A DNA stretch of 64,000 nucleotides from assembly GCF_014191355.1 (NCBI RefSeq), contig NZ_JACHWM010000004.1, positions 124,001 through 188,000 of the forward strand. The letters run 5' to 3'. The DNA is from Methylobacterium sp. R2-1 (lineage in GTDB: Bacteria; Pseudomonadota; Alphaproteobacteria; Rhizobiales; Beijerinckiaceae). This document shows positions 36,512 through 45,846 of this stretch, piece by piece (position 1 is the stretch's first letter; every line of letters starts with the position of its first letter). The notes below the pieces were generated by a model, which was given only the letters and a program-made list of their open reading frames with translations, was not told where the DNA came from and did no database searches. The position numbers and the translations under genes are program-made.

Positions 36512-38958
36512 CGAACCCGATGGGCGATGCCGGAATGGACCCAGTGTCCGGCGGAAGGCCAACCGCCCTAGCTCAGTCGAGCGCGGAGATGCGGCGTCGT
36601 GCCGGACCCTTCGTCGCTGCCCTGGAGCGCACCCGGCAGCCGATGATCGTCACCGACCCGCGGCTCCCCGACAATCCCATTGTGTTCGCGAACCCTGCCT
36701 TCCTCGCGCTGACGGGATACAGCGCCGACGAGGTGCTCGGGCGCAACTGCCGCTTCCTCCAGGGTCCCGACACGGATCTAGCCGCCGTGGCCACCGTTCG
36801 AGACGCGGTTGCCGGACGGAGAGATGTGAAGGTCCAGATCCTGAACTACCGCAAGGACGGCGGCACGTTCTGGAATGAGCTCTATCTCAGCCCTGTCTTC
36901 GACGAGGCCGGCGAGCTCGTGAATTTCTTCGGCTCGCAGGTCGACGTGACGCCCTCGCGTCAGGGAGAGGTCACGCGAGAACGCCTAGCCTACATTGAGC
37001 GGCGTCTAGCGGACGCGCAGCGGCAGCTGAAGATCACCCTTAACTCCACTGGCATCGCAGGCACCTGGGATTGGGACATTCCAGGCAAGAGCCTCCACGT
37101 CGACGACCGCTTCGCTCTCCTCAACGGCATCGAGCGGGCCGCGGGCGGTGTCGCCACCAGCGCCTTCTTCAACCGCGTTCACCCTCAGGATCGGCCGCGG
37201 GTGCGCTTGGCGGTCAGCGGCATCCTCAACGGCGCCGAGGTGTTCGACAGAGAGTACCGCCTTCAGGCGCCGGATGGCGCGATCTATTGGGTTCATGCCC
37301 GCGGACGCTGTGCGTACGGAGCAGATGGCAACCCGGTGCGCTTCACCGGTGCCTTGGTCGACATTACCGAACAGAAGCGGGTCGAGGAGCGGCTGCGCAT
37401 AGCCCAGACTGCCGGACGCATCGGGACGTTCGAGTACGTTCCTGGTTTCGGCACCGTCCAGGTCTCTCCCCAATTCTGCAATCTCCTCGGCGTCGTGCCT
37501 GCCGAAACCCTTTCGGTTAGCTCGGTCAACGCTCTCATCTCTGAGGGTGGCCCGTTGCTCGACCCAAACGTGTGCGAGGCCGGCGAGCTGCCCTACGCGG
37601 AGATGCTCGTCCGGATGGCGGACACCGTAGAGATGCGCTGGCTCGCCCGCCGCGGGGAGGTGATGCACGAGGACACCTCGGCCGAGCAGCGGCATGTCGG
37701 CGTGGTCTACGACGTCACGGCCACCAAGGCGTCCGAGGTCGCCCTGCGCGAGTTGAATGACACGCTTGAGGCCCGCGTGCGCGAGGCCATCGCCGAGCGG
37801 GAGCAGGCCGAGGAGCAGCTGCGCCAGTCACAGAAGATGGAGGCCGTCGGGCAGCTCACCGGCGGCATCGCCCATGACTTCAACAACCTGCTCACAGGCA
37901 TCGTCGGCTCCCTCGACCTGATGCAGACTCGCATCAACGAAGGGCGGACCGAGAATCTCACGCGCTATGCCGGGCTCGCCATGGCCTCGGCCCAGCGCGC
38001 GGCAGCCCTCACGCACCGCCTGCTCGCCTTCTCGCGCCGTCAGCCGTTGGAGGCGAAGCCAGTCGACGTGAACCGGCTGGTGGGCTCGATGGACGACCTC
38101 CTGCGCCGCACGCTGGGCGAGCGCGTTCGCTTGGAGGTGGTCGTGGCGGGCGGGCTATGGCTGACGCTCTGCGATCCGAATCAGCTGGAGAACGCCATCC
38201 TGAACCTGGCCATCAACGCGCGCGACGCGATGCCGGACGGGGGCAGGCTCACTGTCGAAACGGCGAATTCGTACCTGGATGACGCCTACATCGCGCGCGA
38301 GATCGGGGTGCGCGCCGGCCAGTACGTCTGCGTATGCGTCACCGACACGGGGACCGGCATGCCGCCCGACGTCATCGCCAAGGCCTTCGACCCGTTCTTC
38401 ACGACGAAGCCCATCGGACAGGGCACCGGGCTCGGACTGTCCATGATCTACGGGTTCGCCAAGCAATCCGAGGGCAACGTCAAGATCTACTCCGAGACCG
38501 GCAAGGGCACCTCGGTGAAGCTTTACCTTCCCCGATATCACGGCACGGTCGAGGAGACCGGTACGGTCAGGGGCGAGACGCCACGCGCCGAGCACGGCGA
38601 GAGGGTCCTGGTTGTTGAAGACGACGACACCGTGCGCGCCTTGGTCGTCGAAGTGCTGGGGGAGCTCGGATACGGGACGTGGGAGGCGCCGGACGGACTG
38701 GCCGGCCTGCGCATCCTGCAATCGGACGCGCGGATTGACCTCCTGGTCACGGACGTCGGTCTTCCTGGCCTCAACGGGCGCCAGCTTGCCGACCAAGCCC
38801 GGGCCACGAGACCAGGCCTCAAGGTGCTGTTCATGACCGGGTACGCGGAGAACGCCGCCTTCGGGGCCGGCCACCTCGAACCGGGCATGCAGATGATCAC
38901 CAAGCCCTTCGCGGTCGACGGACTGGCGAACAAGATTCGCTCGATTATCGAGGGGTGA
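36508..38958 (+). CDS. LOV-domain hybrid histidine kinase (blue-light sensor)
   Basis: An 816-residue cytoplasmic kinase. Residues about 35-150 form a LOV domain: the hallmark GRNCRFLQG with photoactive Cys81, preceded by [13 protein letters not shown] and followed by [14 protein letters not shown] and the FFGSQVDVT end. A PAS domain follows (about 170-290), then a second PAS-like stretch (295-410), a coiled coil, and a HisKA domain with His456 in [13 protein letters not shown]. The HATPase_c has N-box [14 protein letters not shown] and a GTGLGLSM box, and a receiver domain at the end has Asp749 ([11 protein letters not shown]). Blue light forms a flavin-Cys adduct and alters kinase activity. 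The GTG start overlaps the CheC-like gene, tying light sensing to the chemosensory operon. Confidence 0.92.
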   Translation: MTNPMGDAGMDPVSGGRPTALAQSSAEMRRRAGPFVAALERTRQPMIVTDPRLPDNPIVFANPAFLALTGYSADEVLGRNCRFLQGPDTDLAAVATVRDAVAGRRDVKVQILNYRKDGGTFWNELYLSPVFDEAGELVNFFGSQVDVTPSRQGEVTRERLAYIERRLADAQRQLKITLNSTGIAGTWDWDIPGKSLHVDDRFALLNGIERAAGGVATSAFFNRVHPQDRPRVRLAVSGILNGAEVFDREYRLQAPDGAIYWVHARGRCAYGADGNPVRFTGALVDITEQKRVEERLRIAQTAGRIGTFEYVPGFGTVQVSPQFCNLLGVVPAETLSVSSVNALISEGGPLLDPNVCEAGELPYAEMLVRMADTVEMRWLARRGEVMHEDTSAEQRHVGVVYDVTATKASEVALRELNDTLEARVREAIAEREQAEEQLRQSQKMEAVGQLTGGIAHDFNNLLTGIVGSLDLMQTRINEGRTENLTRYAGLAMASAQRAAALTHRLLAFSRRQPLEAKPVDVNRLVGSMDDLLRRTLGERVRLEVVVAGGLWLTLCDPNQLENAILNLAINARDAMPDGGRLTVETANSYLDDAYIAREIGVRAGQYVCVCVTDTGTGMPPDVIAKAFDPFFTTKPIGQGTGLGLSMIYGFAKQSEGNVKIYSETGKGTSVKLYLPRYHGTVEETGTVRGETPRAEHGERVLVVEDDDTVRALVVEVLGELGYGTWEAPDGLAGLRILQSDARIDLLVTDVGLPGLNGRQLADQARATRPGLKVLFMTGYAENAAFGAGHLEPGMQMITKPFAVDGLANKIRSIIEG

Positions 38959-39108
38959 CGATCACTTCCGGCTGGATGTCCTTGTGCTTCGCCCTTGCCG
39001 CGACTCTGACGCCGCATGTCCTGGCCCGTTCAGCAGCGCCGCCTATGTTCTCGTTAAAATCCTTCTGTCTTAGTGCCGAGGGAACCGTGGAGTAGGGCCG
39101 GTCCCTCG

Positions 39109-40827
39109 ATGTCGCTCACCAAACGGATCGTGGGGCTGGTGGCCCTGGCGCTCATGCCGGCGCTGGCCATCCAGGGCTACAACGAGTACGCGCTGCGCAC
39201 CGCGCGCGCCGAGGCCGTGCGCGGCGAGGCGATACGTACGGCCCGGAGCATCGCAGCCGACCTCGGACAGTTCGGACGTGGCGTTCGCCAATCCCTCGGC
39301 ATCCTCGTGGAGGTGCCCGAGATCCGAGGCAAGAACCCGCAGGTCTGCACGCCCTACCTCAAGACGCTGCTCGACAAGGTGCCCGGCGCCTTCTTCTTCG
39401 CCGTGGTCGATGCGGACGGCAGTGTCGTCTGCAACACCCTCGGCTCGGCGCGCGGCGCCTACTCGCTGGCGAGCCGTCGCTACTTCCAAGACGCGATGAG
39501 CACCGGTGGATTCGTGGTCGGCGAACACGTCAGAGGTCGCATTACCAACAAGCCGACCATCCAGCTCGCGCAGGCGCTGGCGGGGCCGGATGGGCGTCTG
39601 GACGGCGTGGTGGTGGCGAGCATCGATCTCGACTATCTCGCCGGACAGCAGGCCCGATCGGGCTTGCCGCACGAGGCGACGCTGACGGTCGCCGACAAGG
39701 CTGGCGTGATCCTCATCCGGGTACCCGACCACGCGGAATGGGTCGGTAAGCCCCTGCCGCCCGCCCTCTGGTCGGCGCTGACGGCGAACCGCGGCCAGGT
39801 TGTCGACATGCCAGGCCTGCGCGGCCGTATGCGCATCACCGGGGTCGCAGGTGCCACCCCGGATGACCTCGATGGCATCACGGTTGCAGTCGGCCTATCG
39901 CCGGCTGCGGCCTTCGCGGACATCGACGCGGCGACTTGGCGCGGGCTCGTGCTGATCGGCCTAGGTGCCGCCCTGGCTGTTGCGGCGGCCCTGCTGGCTG
40001 GACGCGCCTTCATCCGCCGGCCGGTGCGACGCCTGCTGCGAGCCGCAACGGCTTGGCGGACCGGAGAACTCGGGGCGCGAACTGGGATCTCCGGGCCGAG
40101 CGAGTTCGGCCAACTCGGTGAGGCGTTCGACGCCATGGCGGCGTCCCTGCAGAAGCACGAGGGCGAGTTGCGCGCCGAGCTCGCCCGCAGTCGCCTGCTG
40201 CAGGAGCGGCAGACGATGATGCTGCACGAGCTCAACCACCGCGTCCGCAACACGCTTACCACCGTGCAATCCCTGGCTCGTCAGTCGCGTCGCGACGCCA
40301 CGGGCGAACAGCTTGAGGGACGCATCCTTGCCCTCTCGAAGACGCACGACCTGCTCTCGCGCGACGACTGGGCTGGGGCCTCGCTCGGGGCGGTTCTGGA
40401 GAATGAGCTCGCCCCGTTCCGCGAGGGGCAGGCCGACCGCTTCCAGCTCGACGGGCCCGACCTCGACCTGGCGCCGCGCTACGTCCTGGCGCTCGGCATG
40501 ACTGTGCACGAACTTACCACGAACGCGGCCAAGTACGGTGCGCTCTCCGCCGAGGGTGGGCGTGTGAATATCACCTGGCGCGTCGCCGGCGAGGACGGGG
40601 ACCGCAGGCTCGCGATGGAATGGCAGGAGAGCGGCGGTCCACCGGTCGAGGAGCCGCGCCAGCGCGGCTACGGTACGCGCCTGATCTCCGGCGCCATCAC
40701 GCACGAACTCGGTGGCATGGTCCGGCTGGCATTCGCCCCGGCGGGGCTGTGCTGCATGATCGACGTACCGCTCGACGCCCAGGACCGGTTCACTTCGTTC
40801 CGGGACGTCGTGGGCGCAGCGGCCTGA
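39109..40827 (+). CDS. Cache-sensor HWE-family histidine kinase
   Basis: A 572-residue membrane kinase. Helix 1 (residues about 8-25), a periplasmic Cache-type sensor (30-270; FFFAVVDADGSVVCNTLG, YFQDAMSTGGFVVGEHV), helix 2 (about 280-300), HAMP (305-355) and an HWE kinase core follow in order. The phospho-His is in LHELNHRVRNTL, the N-box in VHELTTNAAKYGAL and the G box in GYGTRL. HWE kinases are typical of Alphaproteobacteria and often feed the general stress response or single-domain regulators. The ATG at 39109 puts the membrane helix near the start. It lies 150 bases after the LOV kinase, with no response regulator of its own. Confidence 0.9.
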   Translation: MSLTKRIVGLVALALMPALAIQGYNEYALRTARAEAVRGEAIRTARSIAADLGQFGRGVRQSLGILVEVPEIRGKNPQVCTPYLKTLLDKVPGAFFFAVVDADGSVVCNTLGSARGAYSLASRRYFQDAMSTGGFVVGEHVRGRITNKPTIQLAQALAGPDGRLDGVVVASIDLDYLAGQQARSGLPHEATLTVADKAGVILIRVPDHAEWVGKPLPPALWSALTANRGQVVDMPGLRGRMRITGVAGATPDDLDGITVAVGLSPAAAFADIDAATWRGLVLIGLGAALAVAAALLAGRAFIRRPVRRLLRAATAWRTGELGARTGISGPSEFGQLGEAFDAMAASLQKHEGELRAELARSRLLQERQTMMLHELNHRVRNTLTTVQSLARQSRRDATGEQLEGRILALSKTHDLLSRDDWAGASLGAVLENELAPFREGQADRFQLDGPDLDLAPRYVLALGMTVHELTTNAAKYGALSAEGGRVNITWRVAGEDGDRRLAMEWQESGGPPVEEPRQRGYGTRLISGAITHELGGMVRLAFAPAGLCCMIDVPLDAQDRFTSFRDVVGAAA

Positions 40828-41451
40828 AGCGGCGTCGCATTATAGTCGGGCGGAGCCGGGCCCTTTCGAGGCTTTACGGACGTAGCGACCGCCGGCCTGG
40901 GCCTCGAAGTAGCGATCGAAGCTGACCCGAAGGTCTAGTTTTGTTCTTCAGGACGCCGGGCGCGTGAGGCTCCTTGTGGAGGGTGGGACCTCGGCCGGTG
41001 TCGGGGCGCCGCCCTCAGAAAGGAGCTTGGTCATCTCGTTCTGACGCAGTCTTAGAACGCCTAACAGAACCGTCTGGTCTGATTGAGGGTGCTGAGGCTG
41101 GCAGCGAGTTTCGAGAAGGCCTCGTAGATGTCGGCTCGGCGCCACGAGCGCGCCTCCGCTTCGAGCCAGCGGAATGGCCGCTCGTCACCCGACAGTCGCC
41201 ATCAGTGCGGATTGGCCACTCAGGTGACCACAACTTCCTGGAGCCGGGTAACGCCGTCCGGGCCCGCTCCTGCCTCAAGATGGGTGTCGCTCGACTCGGA
41301 GAGAGTCGGGTTGCATGCCATGTCGGCGTTACGGCTCGGGAAGAGCCAGCGACCGCACGAGCCGGGTGAGGCGGATCGAGCGCCGATCTGCTATACTGGG
41401 GACGAACGCGACCTGTCGGTGCCGGCCAAGGACGGCCGGCGGGAGGTTGGC
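40828..41451. other. Intergenic stretch, no supported gene
   Basis: About 620 bases with short, incoherent frames on both strands. No hairpin plus T-run and no mobile-element signature was recognised. The promoter of the hydrolase gene is presumably at its right end, where GGGAGG precedes the ATG. Confidence 0.4.
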
Positions 41452-42330
41452 ATGAAGCGATGCGCGGCCCTCGTGCTGGCGACGGCGTTGATGATAGAGC
41501 CGGCCTCGGCCGACCCGGTGGCCCTGTCGGCCTTCCGCGACATACCACGACCTGAGCCCACCCTGCAGGTCGCTTATGGCGCATCGTCCTCCCAGGGCGT
41601 CGACGTCTTCCTGCCAGACGGCCCCGGCCCGCACCCGGTCGCGGTTTTCATCCACGGCGGCTGCTGGAGTGCCACAACCGCCGGGCGCGAGCAGCTGCGC
41701 CACCTCGGACCGGAGCTGACGCGGCGCGGCATCGCCATGTGGAGCATCGGATACCGCCGTGCGAACGAGGCTGGCGGTGGCTATCCCGGCACCTATCAGG
41801 ATGTAGGAGCCGCCCTGGACAAGCTGGCAGAGGATGCGCCGGCCTACCGTTTTGACCTCACGCGCGTCGTGCTCATCGGCCACTCCGCCGGCGGGCATCT
41901 CGCCTTATGGGCGGCCTCCCGCGGCTCACTCCCGCCGGAGAGTCCGCTGCAAGGAAGGCTGCGGTTCAAACCTCGCGCCGTGATCAGCCTGGGCGGCGTG
42001 GGCGATCTCTCGACGTTCGGCCGGTTCGTTCCCGTGCTGTGCGGGCCCGGCATCGTCGAGCGGCTGGCTCCGAACGACCGGCTCTTGGAGGTATCACCGG
42101 CAGCCCTCACGCCGTCGGCCGAATCGATCGTCATGGTCAGCGGCGTGCTCGACCGGCTCGTTCCACCGTGGGTCGCGTACGACTACGCCCTTGCCCTGCG
42201 AGGCAGGTCCGGTGTCGCGCCTCGACTTGTCGACGTGCCGGATGCCGGGCACTTCGACCTGGTCACGCCGTCCGCCCCATCCTGGGCGGAGGTCCGTAAA
42301 CTCGTCGAGGCAGGGCTGGCAGCCCGCTAG
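41452..42330 (+). CDS. Secreted alpha/beta hydrolase (BD-FAE / kynurenine-formamidase-like)
   Basis: A 292-residue enzyme with a Sec signal peptide (residues 1-21, AALVLATALMIEPASA). The oxyanion motif FIHGGCW, the nucleophile elbow LIGHSAGGHLALW, an Asp in VSGVLDRLVP and a His in PDAGHFDLV form the expected triad. The closest named families are BD-FAE esterases and kynurenine formamidase; the secreted location favours an esterase. GGGAGGTTGG precedes the ATG. The last three bases of the gene (TAG) are part of the CTAG target of the adjacent IS element, so the reading frame ends exactly at the insertion. Confidence 0.87.
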   Translation: MKRCAALVLATALMIEPASADPVALSAFRDIPRPEPTLQVAYGASSSQGVDVFLPDGPGPHPVAVFIHGGCWSATTAGREQLRHLGPELTRRGIAMWSIGYRRANEAGGGYPGTYQDVGAALDKLAEDAPAYRFDLTRVVLIGHSAGGHLALWAASRGSLPPESPLQGRLRFKPRAVISLGGVGDLSTFGRFVPVLCGPGIVERLAPNDRLLEVSPAALTPSAESIVMVSGVLDRLVPPWVAYDYALALRGRSGVAPRLVDVPDAGHFDLVTPSAPSWAEVRKLVEAGLAAR

Positions 42331-43177
42331 GGCTTGGACTCGATCAGCACCAGAAGGCGACGATGGCAGTCAGAGCGGCGGCTGAGGCGTAGTTGCGGGC
42401 GAGTTTGTCGTATCGGGTGGCGATGCGGCGGAAGTCCTTGAGGCGGTTGAAGGTCGCCTCGATGCGCCAGCGTTCACGGTAGCGCCGCTTGTTGTGGCGG
42501 ATCCTTCTTTTCCGGCCGCGCTTGCCTGGGATGACCGGCGTGATGCCGCTTTTGCGTAGGTCAGCGCGCAGCCAATCGGCGTCGTAGCCCTTGTCGGCGC
42601 TTAGGGGGCGAATCCGGCCGGGCGCCTCGGCCATGACGGCCGGAGCGGCAGTGACATCGCTGGCGTTGCCGGGGGTCAGCAGGAGGACGCCGGGCCGGAC
42701 GAGGACATCAGTGAGCGCGTGGACCTCGGTCGTCTGGCCACCGCGCGACGGACTAATGGCCTGTGCCGTCGCCCCCCTTTCCCGCCGTGCGCCGAGCGAT
42801 GCGCTCGCACGTATGTGCTGTCGAGGGCAGCCGCCTCGCCCGACCAGCCGGCCTTGCCAGGGCCGCCAACATCGCCTTCCAGAAACCACGCCGGGACCAT
42901 CTGTTGAAGCGGTTGTAGACGGTCGTGCGAGGCCCATACGCGGAGGGGCAGTCACGCCGGCGGCAGCCCGAGGTGAGCACGTGCAGGATGCCGGAGATGA
43001 TCTGCCGGTCGTCCTTCCGCTCCGGTCAGGGCCGATCCTTGGGCATGAACGGGGCAATCACCGCCCGCTGCTCATCCGAGAGCCAGAACAGGTCCGCCAT
43101 CGCCGCCTCGACGCTGCAAACGGCGGCCCTGAGTCACAAAACCATAGGCTACACAATGCCTTGGTTCGGTTCACACC
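42331..43177 (-). mobile_element. IS5-group insertion sequence, 847 bp, CTAG duplications
   Basis: The element is bounded by CTAG at 42327-42330 and 43178-43181, the 4-bp target of the IS427-like subgroup of IS5. The ends GGCTTGGACTCG and, inverted, GGTGTGAACCGA form an imperfect inverted repeat. The internal length of 847 bp is usual for the group. It holds one transposase gene in broken frames and is therefore not autonomous. Confidence 0.75.
42344..43100 (-). pseudogene. IS5-type transposase, interrupted
   Basis: The frame begins MADLFWLSDEQRAVIAPFMP with the N-terminal DUF4096-like domain. It hits a TGA after MPKDRP, resumes as PSAYGPRTTVYNRFNRWSRR and shifts again. It then carries the DDE parts GGQTTEVHALTD (with the first Asp), LSADKGYDADWLR (second Asp) and RERWRIEATFNRLKDFRRIA (Glu), ending in AALTAIVAFWC. 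One in-frame stop and at least one frameshift are seen, so it is inactive unless frameshifting rescues the second; the TGA cannot be rescued that way. Confidence 0.85.
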
Positions 43178-43186
43178 CTAGGGGCG

Positions 43187-43332
43187 GGCGAACTGCGCGA
43201 AGCACTGAGTGGCTATATCGACGAAGATGACTCTTTTGTCGTAATCGAACTTCAGCCGGGATCCAACTGGTCTTCATGCCGAGGCGAGTCGACGGAGGGC
43301 AGTGGCTGAAGCAGCATCGGCGTAGCTGCTGA
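43187..43332 (+). pseudogene. Possible SinR/Cas2-like protein C-terminus
   Basis: A frame fragment directly at the right edge of the IS reads ELREALSGYIDEDDSFVVIE, then LQPGSNWSSCRGE. After a one-base shift near 43300 it continues GQWLKQHRRSC and ends. The layout (short beta strand of the D-D-S-x-V-V-I-E-L type, G-S-x-W, W-L-K) recalls C-termini of Cas2-like SinR-family proteins. The match is from memory and weak. No cas genes or CRISPR repeats are nearby. Confidence 0.35.
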
Positions 43333-43366
43333 AGATTTGGGATGGCTAGGCTGCACCTGTATCAGC

Positions 43367-43775
43367 CTAGCCGTTAGACTCTCCCGTCGCCGCCTCCAAC
43401 GCCCGCTCAATGAAGCCGGACCGAGTAAGGCCGGCCGCCTCCGCGGCCTCATCGGCGACGCGCAGCAGTCCCTTGTCGATCGTGATGTTGATGCGCAGTC
43501 GCTCGTCCGGGACGCGTCTGGGGGTGATGAGTTGTGCAAGCGAGCCTTTCGGTATGGCCTCGAGATCGGCCGAGATTTCGCCCAGGTGCGGGGAGGGGGA
43601 CCGGATCGCCATCGGCGCGCAGGGCGGCAAGGTGACCGGGAAGGGCTTCGCGAGCCGCGAGCGCCGCATCCTCGAAGCTGTCACCTGCCGACACGCAGCT
43701 GGGCAGGTCGGGAAAGGTAACGCCCCAAGAGCTGTCGCTCTCGGGGAGGTGAAGGATTGTGAAGTAGGAGCCCAT
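43367..43775 (-). pseudogene. hicB: HicB-type antitoxin with frameshift
   Basis: HicB is the antitoxin of the HicAB RNA-targeting pair. The N-terminal partial RNase-H-like fold is present (YFTILHLPESDSSWGVTFPD, LPSCVSAGDSFEDAALAARE, ALRADGDPVP). At a C-run near 43595-43605 the frame shifts, and the rest follows in the next phase (SPHLGEISADLEAIPKG, INITIDKGLLRVADEAAEAA, GLTRSGFIERAL), which is the normal HicB C-terminal DNA-binding part. A one-base change restores a product of about 135 residues. It follows the HicA gene at 60 bases, the usual order. Confidence 0.8.
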
Positions 43776-43835
43776 GAGAACCACCACAGAATACTGATCA
43801 GATGAAGCGGAACGAAAGACACGGGTAGGTGGGGC

Positions 43836-44009
43836 TTAAAGTCCCGCCGCATTCTTGATGGACGCGACGGTTTTGGGATGCATGTCCTTTTTTGGGTGGG
43901 GAACCATGATCTTCCCCAGTTTATCCGGATGCTTGAAGTGGCGACGGCTTCCGGTTGTCGAGTGCCAAACCCAGTCTTTCAATCTACGGATGAATTCTTT
44001 CGAGTCCAT
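43836..44009 (-). CDS. hicA: HicA-type toxin, possibly degenerate
   Basis: A 57-residue protein of the HicA double-stranded-RNA-binding-like mRNA interferase family (MDSKEFIRRLKDWVWHSTTG, RRHFKHPDKLGKIMVPHPKK, TVASIKNAAGL). CGGAG lies before the ATG at 44009. Two oddities are visible: the region after RRLK is two or three residues shorter than usual, and the first His of the GSHxxF catalytic motif is Arg (GSRRHF). Activity is therefore doubtful, which would explain survival beside a frameshifted antitoxin. Confidence 0.72.
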   Translation of the reverse strand: MDSKEFIRRLKDWVWHSTTGSRRHFKHPDKLGKIMVPHPKKDMHPKTVASIKNAAGL

Positions 44010-44106
44010 GTCTCCGTTCCGTTCCGGTATGTATTTGATACACACGAGGCGACCGGTACATGAGGGGAATGTGGATTGCGTGTGTAAAACAATAGACCCG
44101 CGCACG

Positions 44107-44228
44107 AAAAACCCCGCTCCGGCTCGCCGGGCGGGGCTCGATGTCAGTGGTGATGGGGAGCGGCGTCAGATCGGCGCCGGCACGCCAAGTCCGAGTTCGC
44201 CCGTCCGCTACCGGTCGCCGACGTAAGA
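44107..44228 (-). repeat. Dispersed intergenic element, copy A (with terminator hairpin)
   Basis: The left part is a strong hairpin on the minus strand (CCCCGC..CCGG, loop CTCG, CCGG..GCGGGG) followed by TTTTT, a good rho-independent terminator. The right part, 44166-44228, is a 63-base block that aligns without gaps to 52830-52892 and 59359-59421 at about three-quarters identity. Read on the minus strand, all three end in the same TGA and share the codon pattern for GLGGPAPS. A terminator also lies at the same end of the other copies. Role unknown. Confidence 0.6.
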
Positions 44229-44602
44229 TTCGCGTCCAGTCGGTGGTCGAGCCGATGTCCGCAGCGGGTGGAGAGCGGGCACACGACCAAGTAGCCGCAA
44301 GGCACCACATCGCTATCGGAAGCAGACGTTGGCTGTGAAGCACAGGCGCAGCCCTGGGGTCGCAGCACCGTACTTAAGCGTTAATTTGCGTTACATTATT
44401 TCGTTACATATAACGCCGAAAGTTTTGAGGAGCTTACCGAAAATGCTCGGCCCTGGTTTGGGACTTGATTGCTGCCAAGGTGACACATGCAACAAAAGGT
44501 CATTCTTGTTCAGGCTTATGTTATAGAGATGAATATAATTTAGGATCAGTGTCAGATTTACAAGTTTCTCCCAATAATTCCTATTTACTGCGGAGAATTC
44601 CT
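44229..44602. other. Intergenic, AT-rich upstream of alcohol dehydrogenase
   Basis: The left half is GC-rich without a gene. The right half (about 44380-44600) is AT-rich and presumably holds the promoter of the dehydrogenase gene, whose CGGAG ribosome binding site lies 8 bases before the ATG. No operator was recognised. Confidence 0.45.
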
Positions 44603-45775
44603 ATGAGGGCCCTAGTTTGGCACGGCACTGAGGACATTCGTTGCGATACGGTCCCCGACCCCAAGATCGAGGATGAGCGCGACGCGATCATCAAGGTGAC
44701 CATCTGCGCGATCTGCGGTTCGGACCTGCACCTCTATGACCACGTCATGCCCGGAATGGAGAAGGGCGACGTGATGGGCCACGAATTCATGGGTGAAGTC
44801 GTTGAGACGGGGAAAGGGGTCAACGGCGCTCTCAGGAAAGGTGAGCGCATCGTTGTGCCGTTCACGATCATCTGTGGCGAGTGCGACCAGTGCAAGCGCG
44901 GCTACTTCTCCGTCTGCAAACGCTCGAACCGCAACAAACATATCGCCGACAAGGTCTTCGGACACACCACTGCGGGCCTGTTCGGCTACACCCACCTCAC
45001 CGGCGGCTACCAAGGTGGACAAGCCGAGTACGTCCGCGTGCCGTTTGCCGACAAGACCCACATCAAGGTGCCGGAGCACCTGAGCGACGAGCAGGTGCTG
45101 TTCCTCGGTGACATCTTCCCGACCGGCTGGCAGGCGGCTGTGCAAGCCGACATTCAGCCGACCGATACGGTTGCGATCTGGGGTGCCGGTCCCGTCGGCC
45201 AGATGACGTTGCGCTCCGCGCTCCTTCTCGGAGCCAAGCAGGTGGTCTGCATCGACAGCGTGCCCGAGCGCCTTGAGATGGCACGCGCGGGAGGGGCCAT
45301 AACTGTCGACAACGCACAAGAGAGCGTGGTCGAGCGCCTCAATGAGTTGACCGATGGCAAAGGTCCGGAGAAGTGCATCGATGCCGTCGGCATGGAGGCG
45401 CATTCGCCGCGCGCGCTCGAACACGCCTACGACCGACTGAAGCAGGCTGTGATGCTGGAGAGCGACCGCGCCGCAGTGCTGCGCGAGATGATCTATGTCT
45501 GTCGTCCCGCTGGCATCATTTCGATCCCAGGTGTCTACGGCGGGCTTGTCGACAAGATGCCGATGGGAGCCCTAATGAACAAGGGGCTGACCATCCGCAC
45601 TGGACAGACCCACGTGAACCGGTGGACGGATGACCTCGTAAAACGCATCGATGACGGGCAGATCGACCCCTCCTTCGTCATCACCCATCGGGTCAGGCTC
45701 GATCAAGGGCCCGAGATGTACAAGACCTTCCGCGACAAGAAGGATAACTGCATCAAGGTTGTGCTTCGGCCGTGA
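44603..45775 (+). CDS. Zinc-dependent alcohol dehydrogenase, formaldehyde-dehydrogenase-like
   Basis: A 390-residue medium-chain dehydrogenase. Catalytic zinc ligands are visible as Cys38 (ICAICGSDLH) and His60-Glu61 (GHEFMGEV). The structural zinc site is C91-x2-C94-x2-C97-x7-C105 (CGECDQCKRGYFSVC). The Rossmann motif is WGAGPVGQ (residues about 190-197). The long insertion and PEKCIDAVGMEAH segment are typical of FDH-like enzymes that act on formaldehyde or long-chain alcohols. NAD is the likely cofactor. It is followed by two membrane-protein genes in the same direction, at 71 and 10 bases. Exact substrate cannot be deduced. Confidence 0.9.
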   Translation: MRALVWHGTEDIRCDTVPDPKIEDERDAIIKVTICAICGSDLHLYDHVMPGMEKGDVMGHEFMGEVVETGKGVNGALRKGERIVVPFTIICGECDQCKRGYFSVCKRSNRNKHIADKVFGHTTAGLFGYTHLTGGYQGGQAEYVRVPFADKTHIKVPEHLSDEQVLFLGDIFPTGWQAAVQADIQPTDTVAIWGAGPVGQMTLRSALLLGAKQVVCIDSVPERLEMARAGGAITVDNAQESVVERLNELTDGKGPEKCIDAVGMEAHSPRALEHAYDRLKQAVMLESDRAAVLREMIYVCRPAGIISIPGVYGGLVDKMPMGALMNKGLTIRTGQTHVNRWTDDLVKRIDDGQIDPSFVITHRVRLDQGPEMYKTFRDKKDNCIKVVLRP

Positions 45776-45846
45776 TTGGCTCCGTAGCTCGTCGCGGTGC
45801 GGCGGGCCTGCCCCTCTTCCCTCATTGCGGCACCGAGGAAGTCAGC

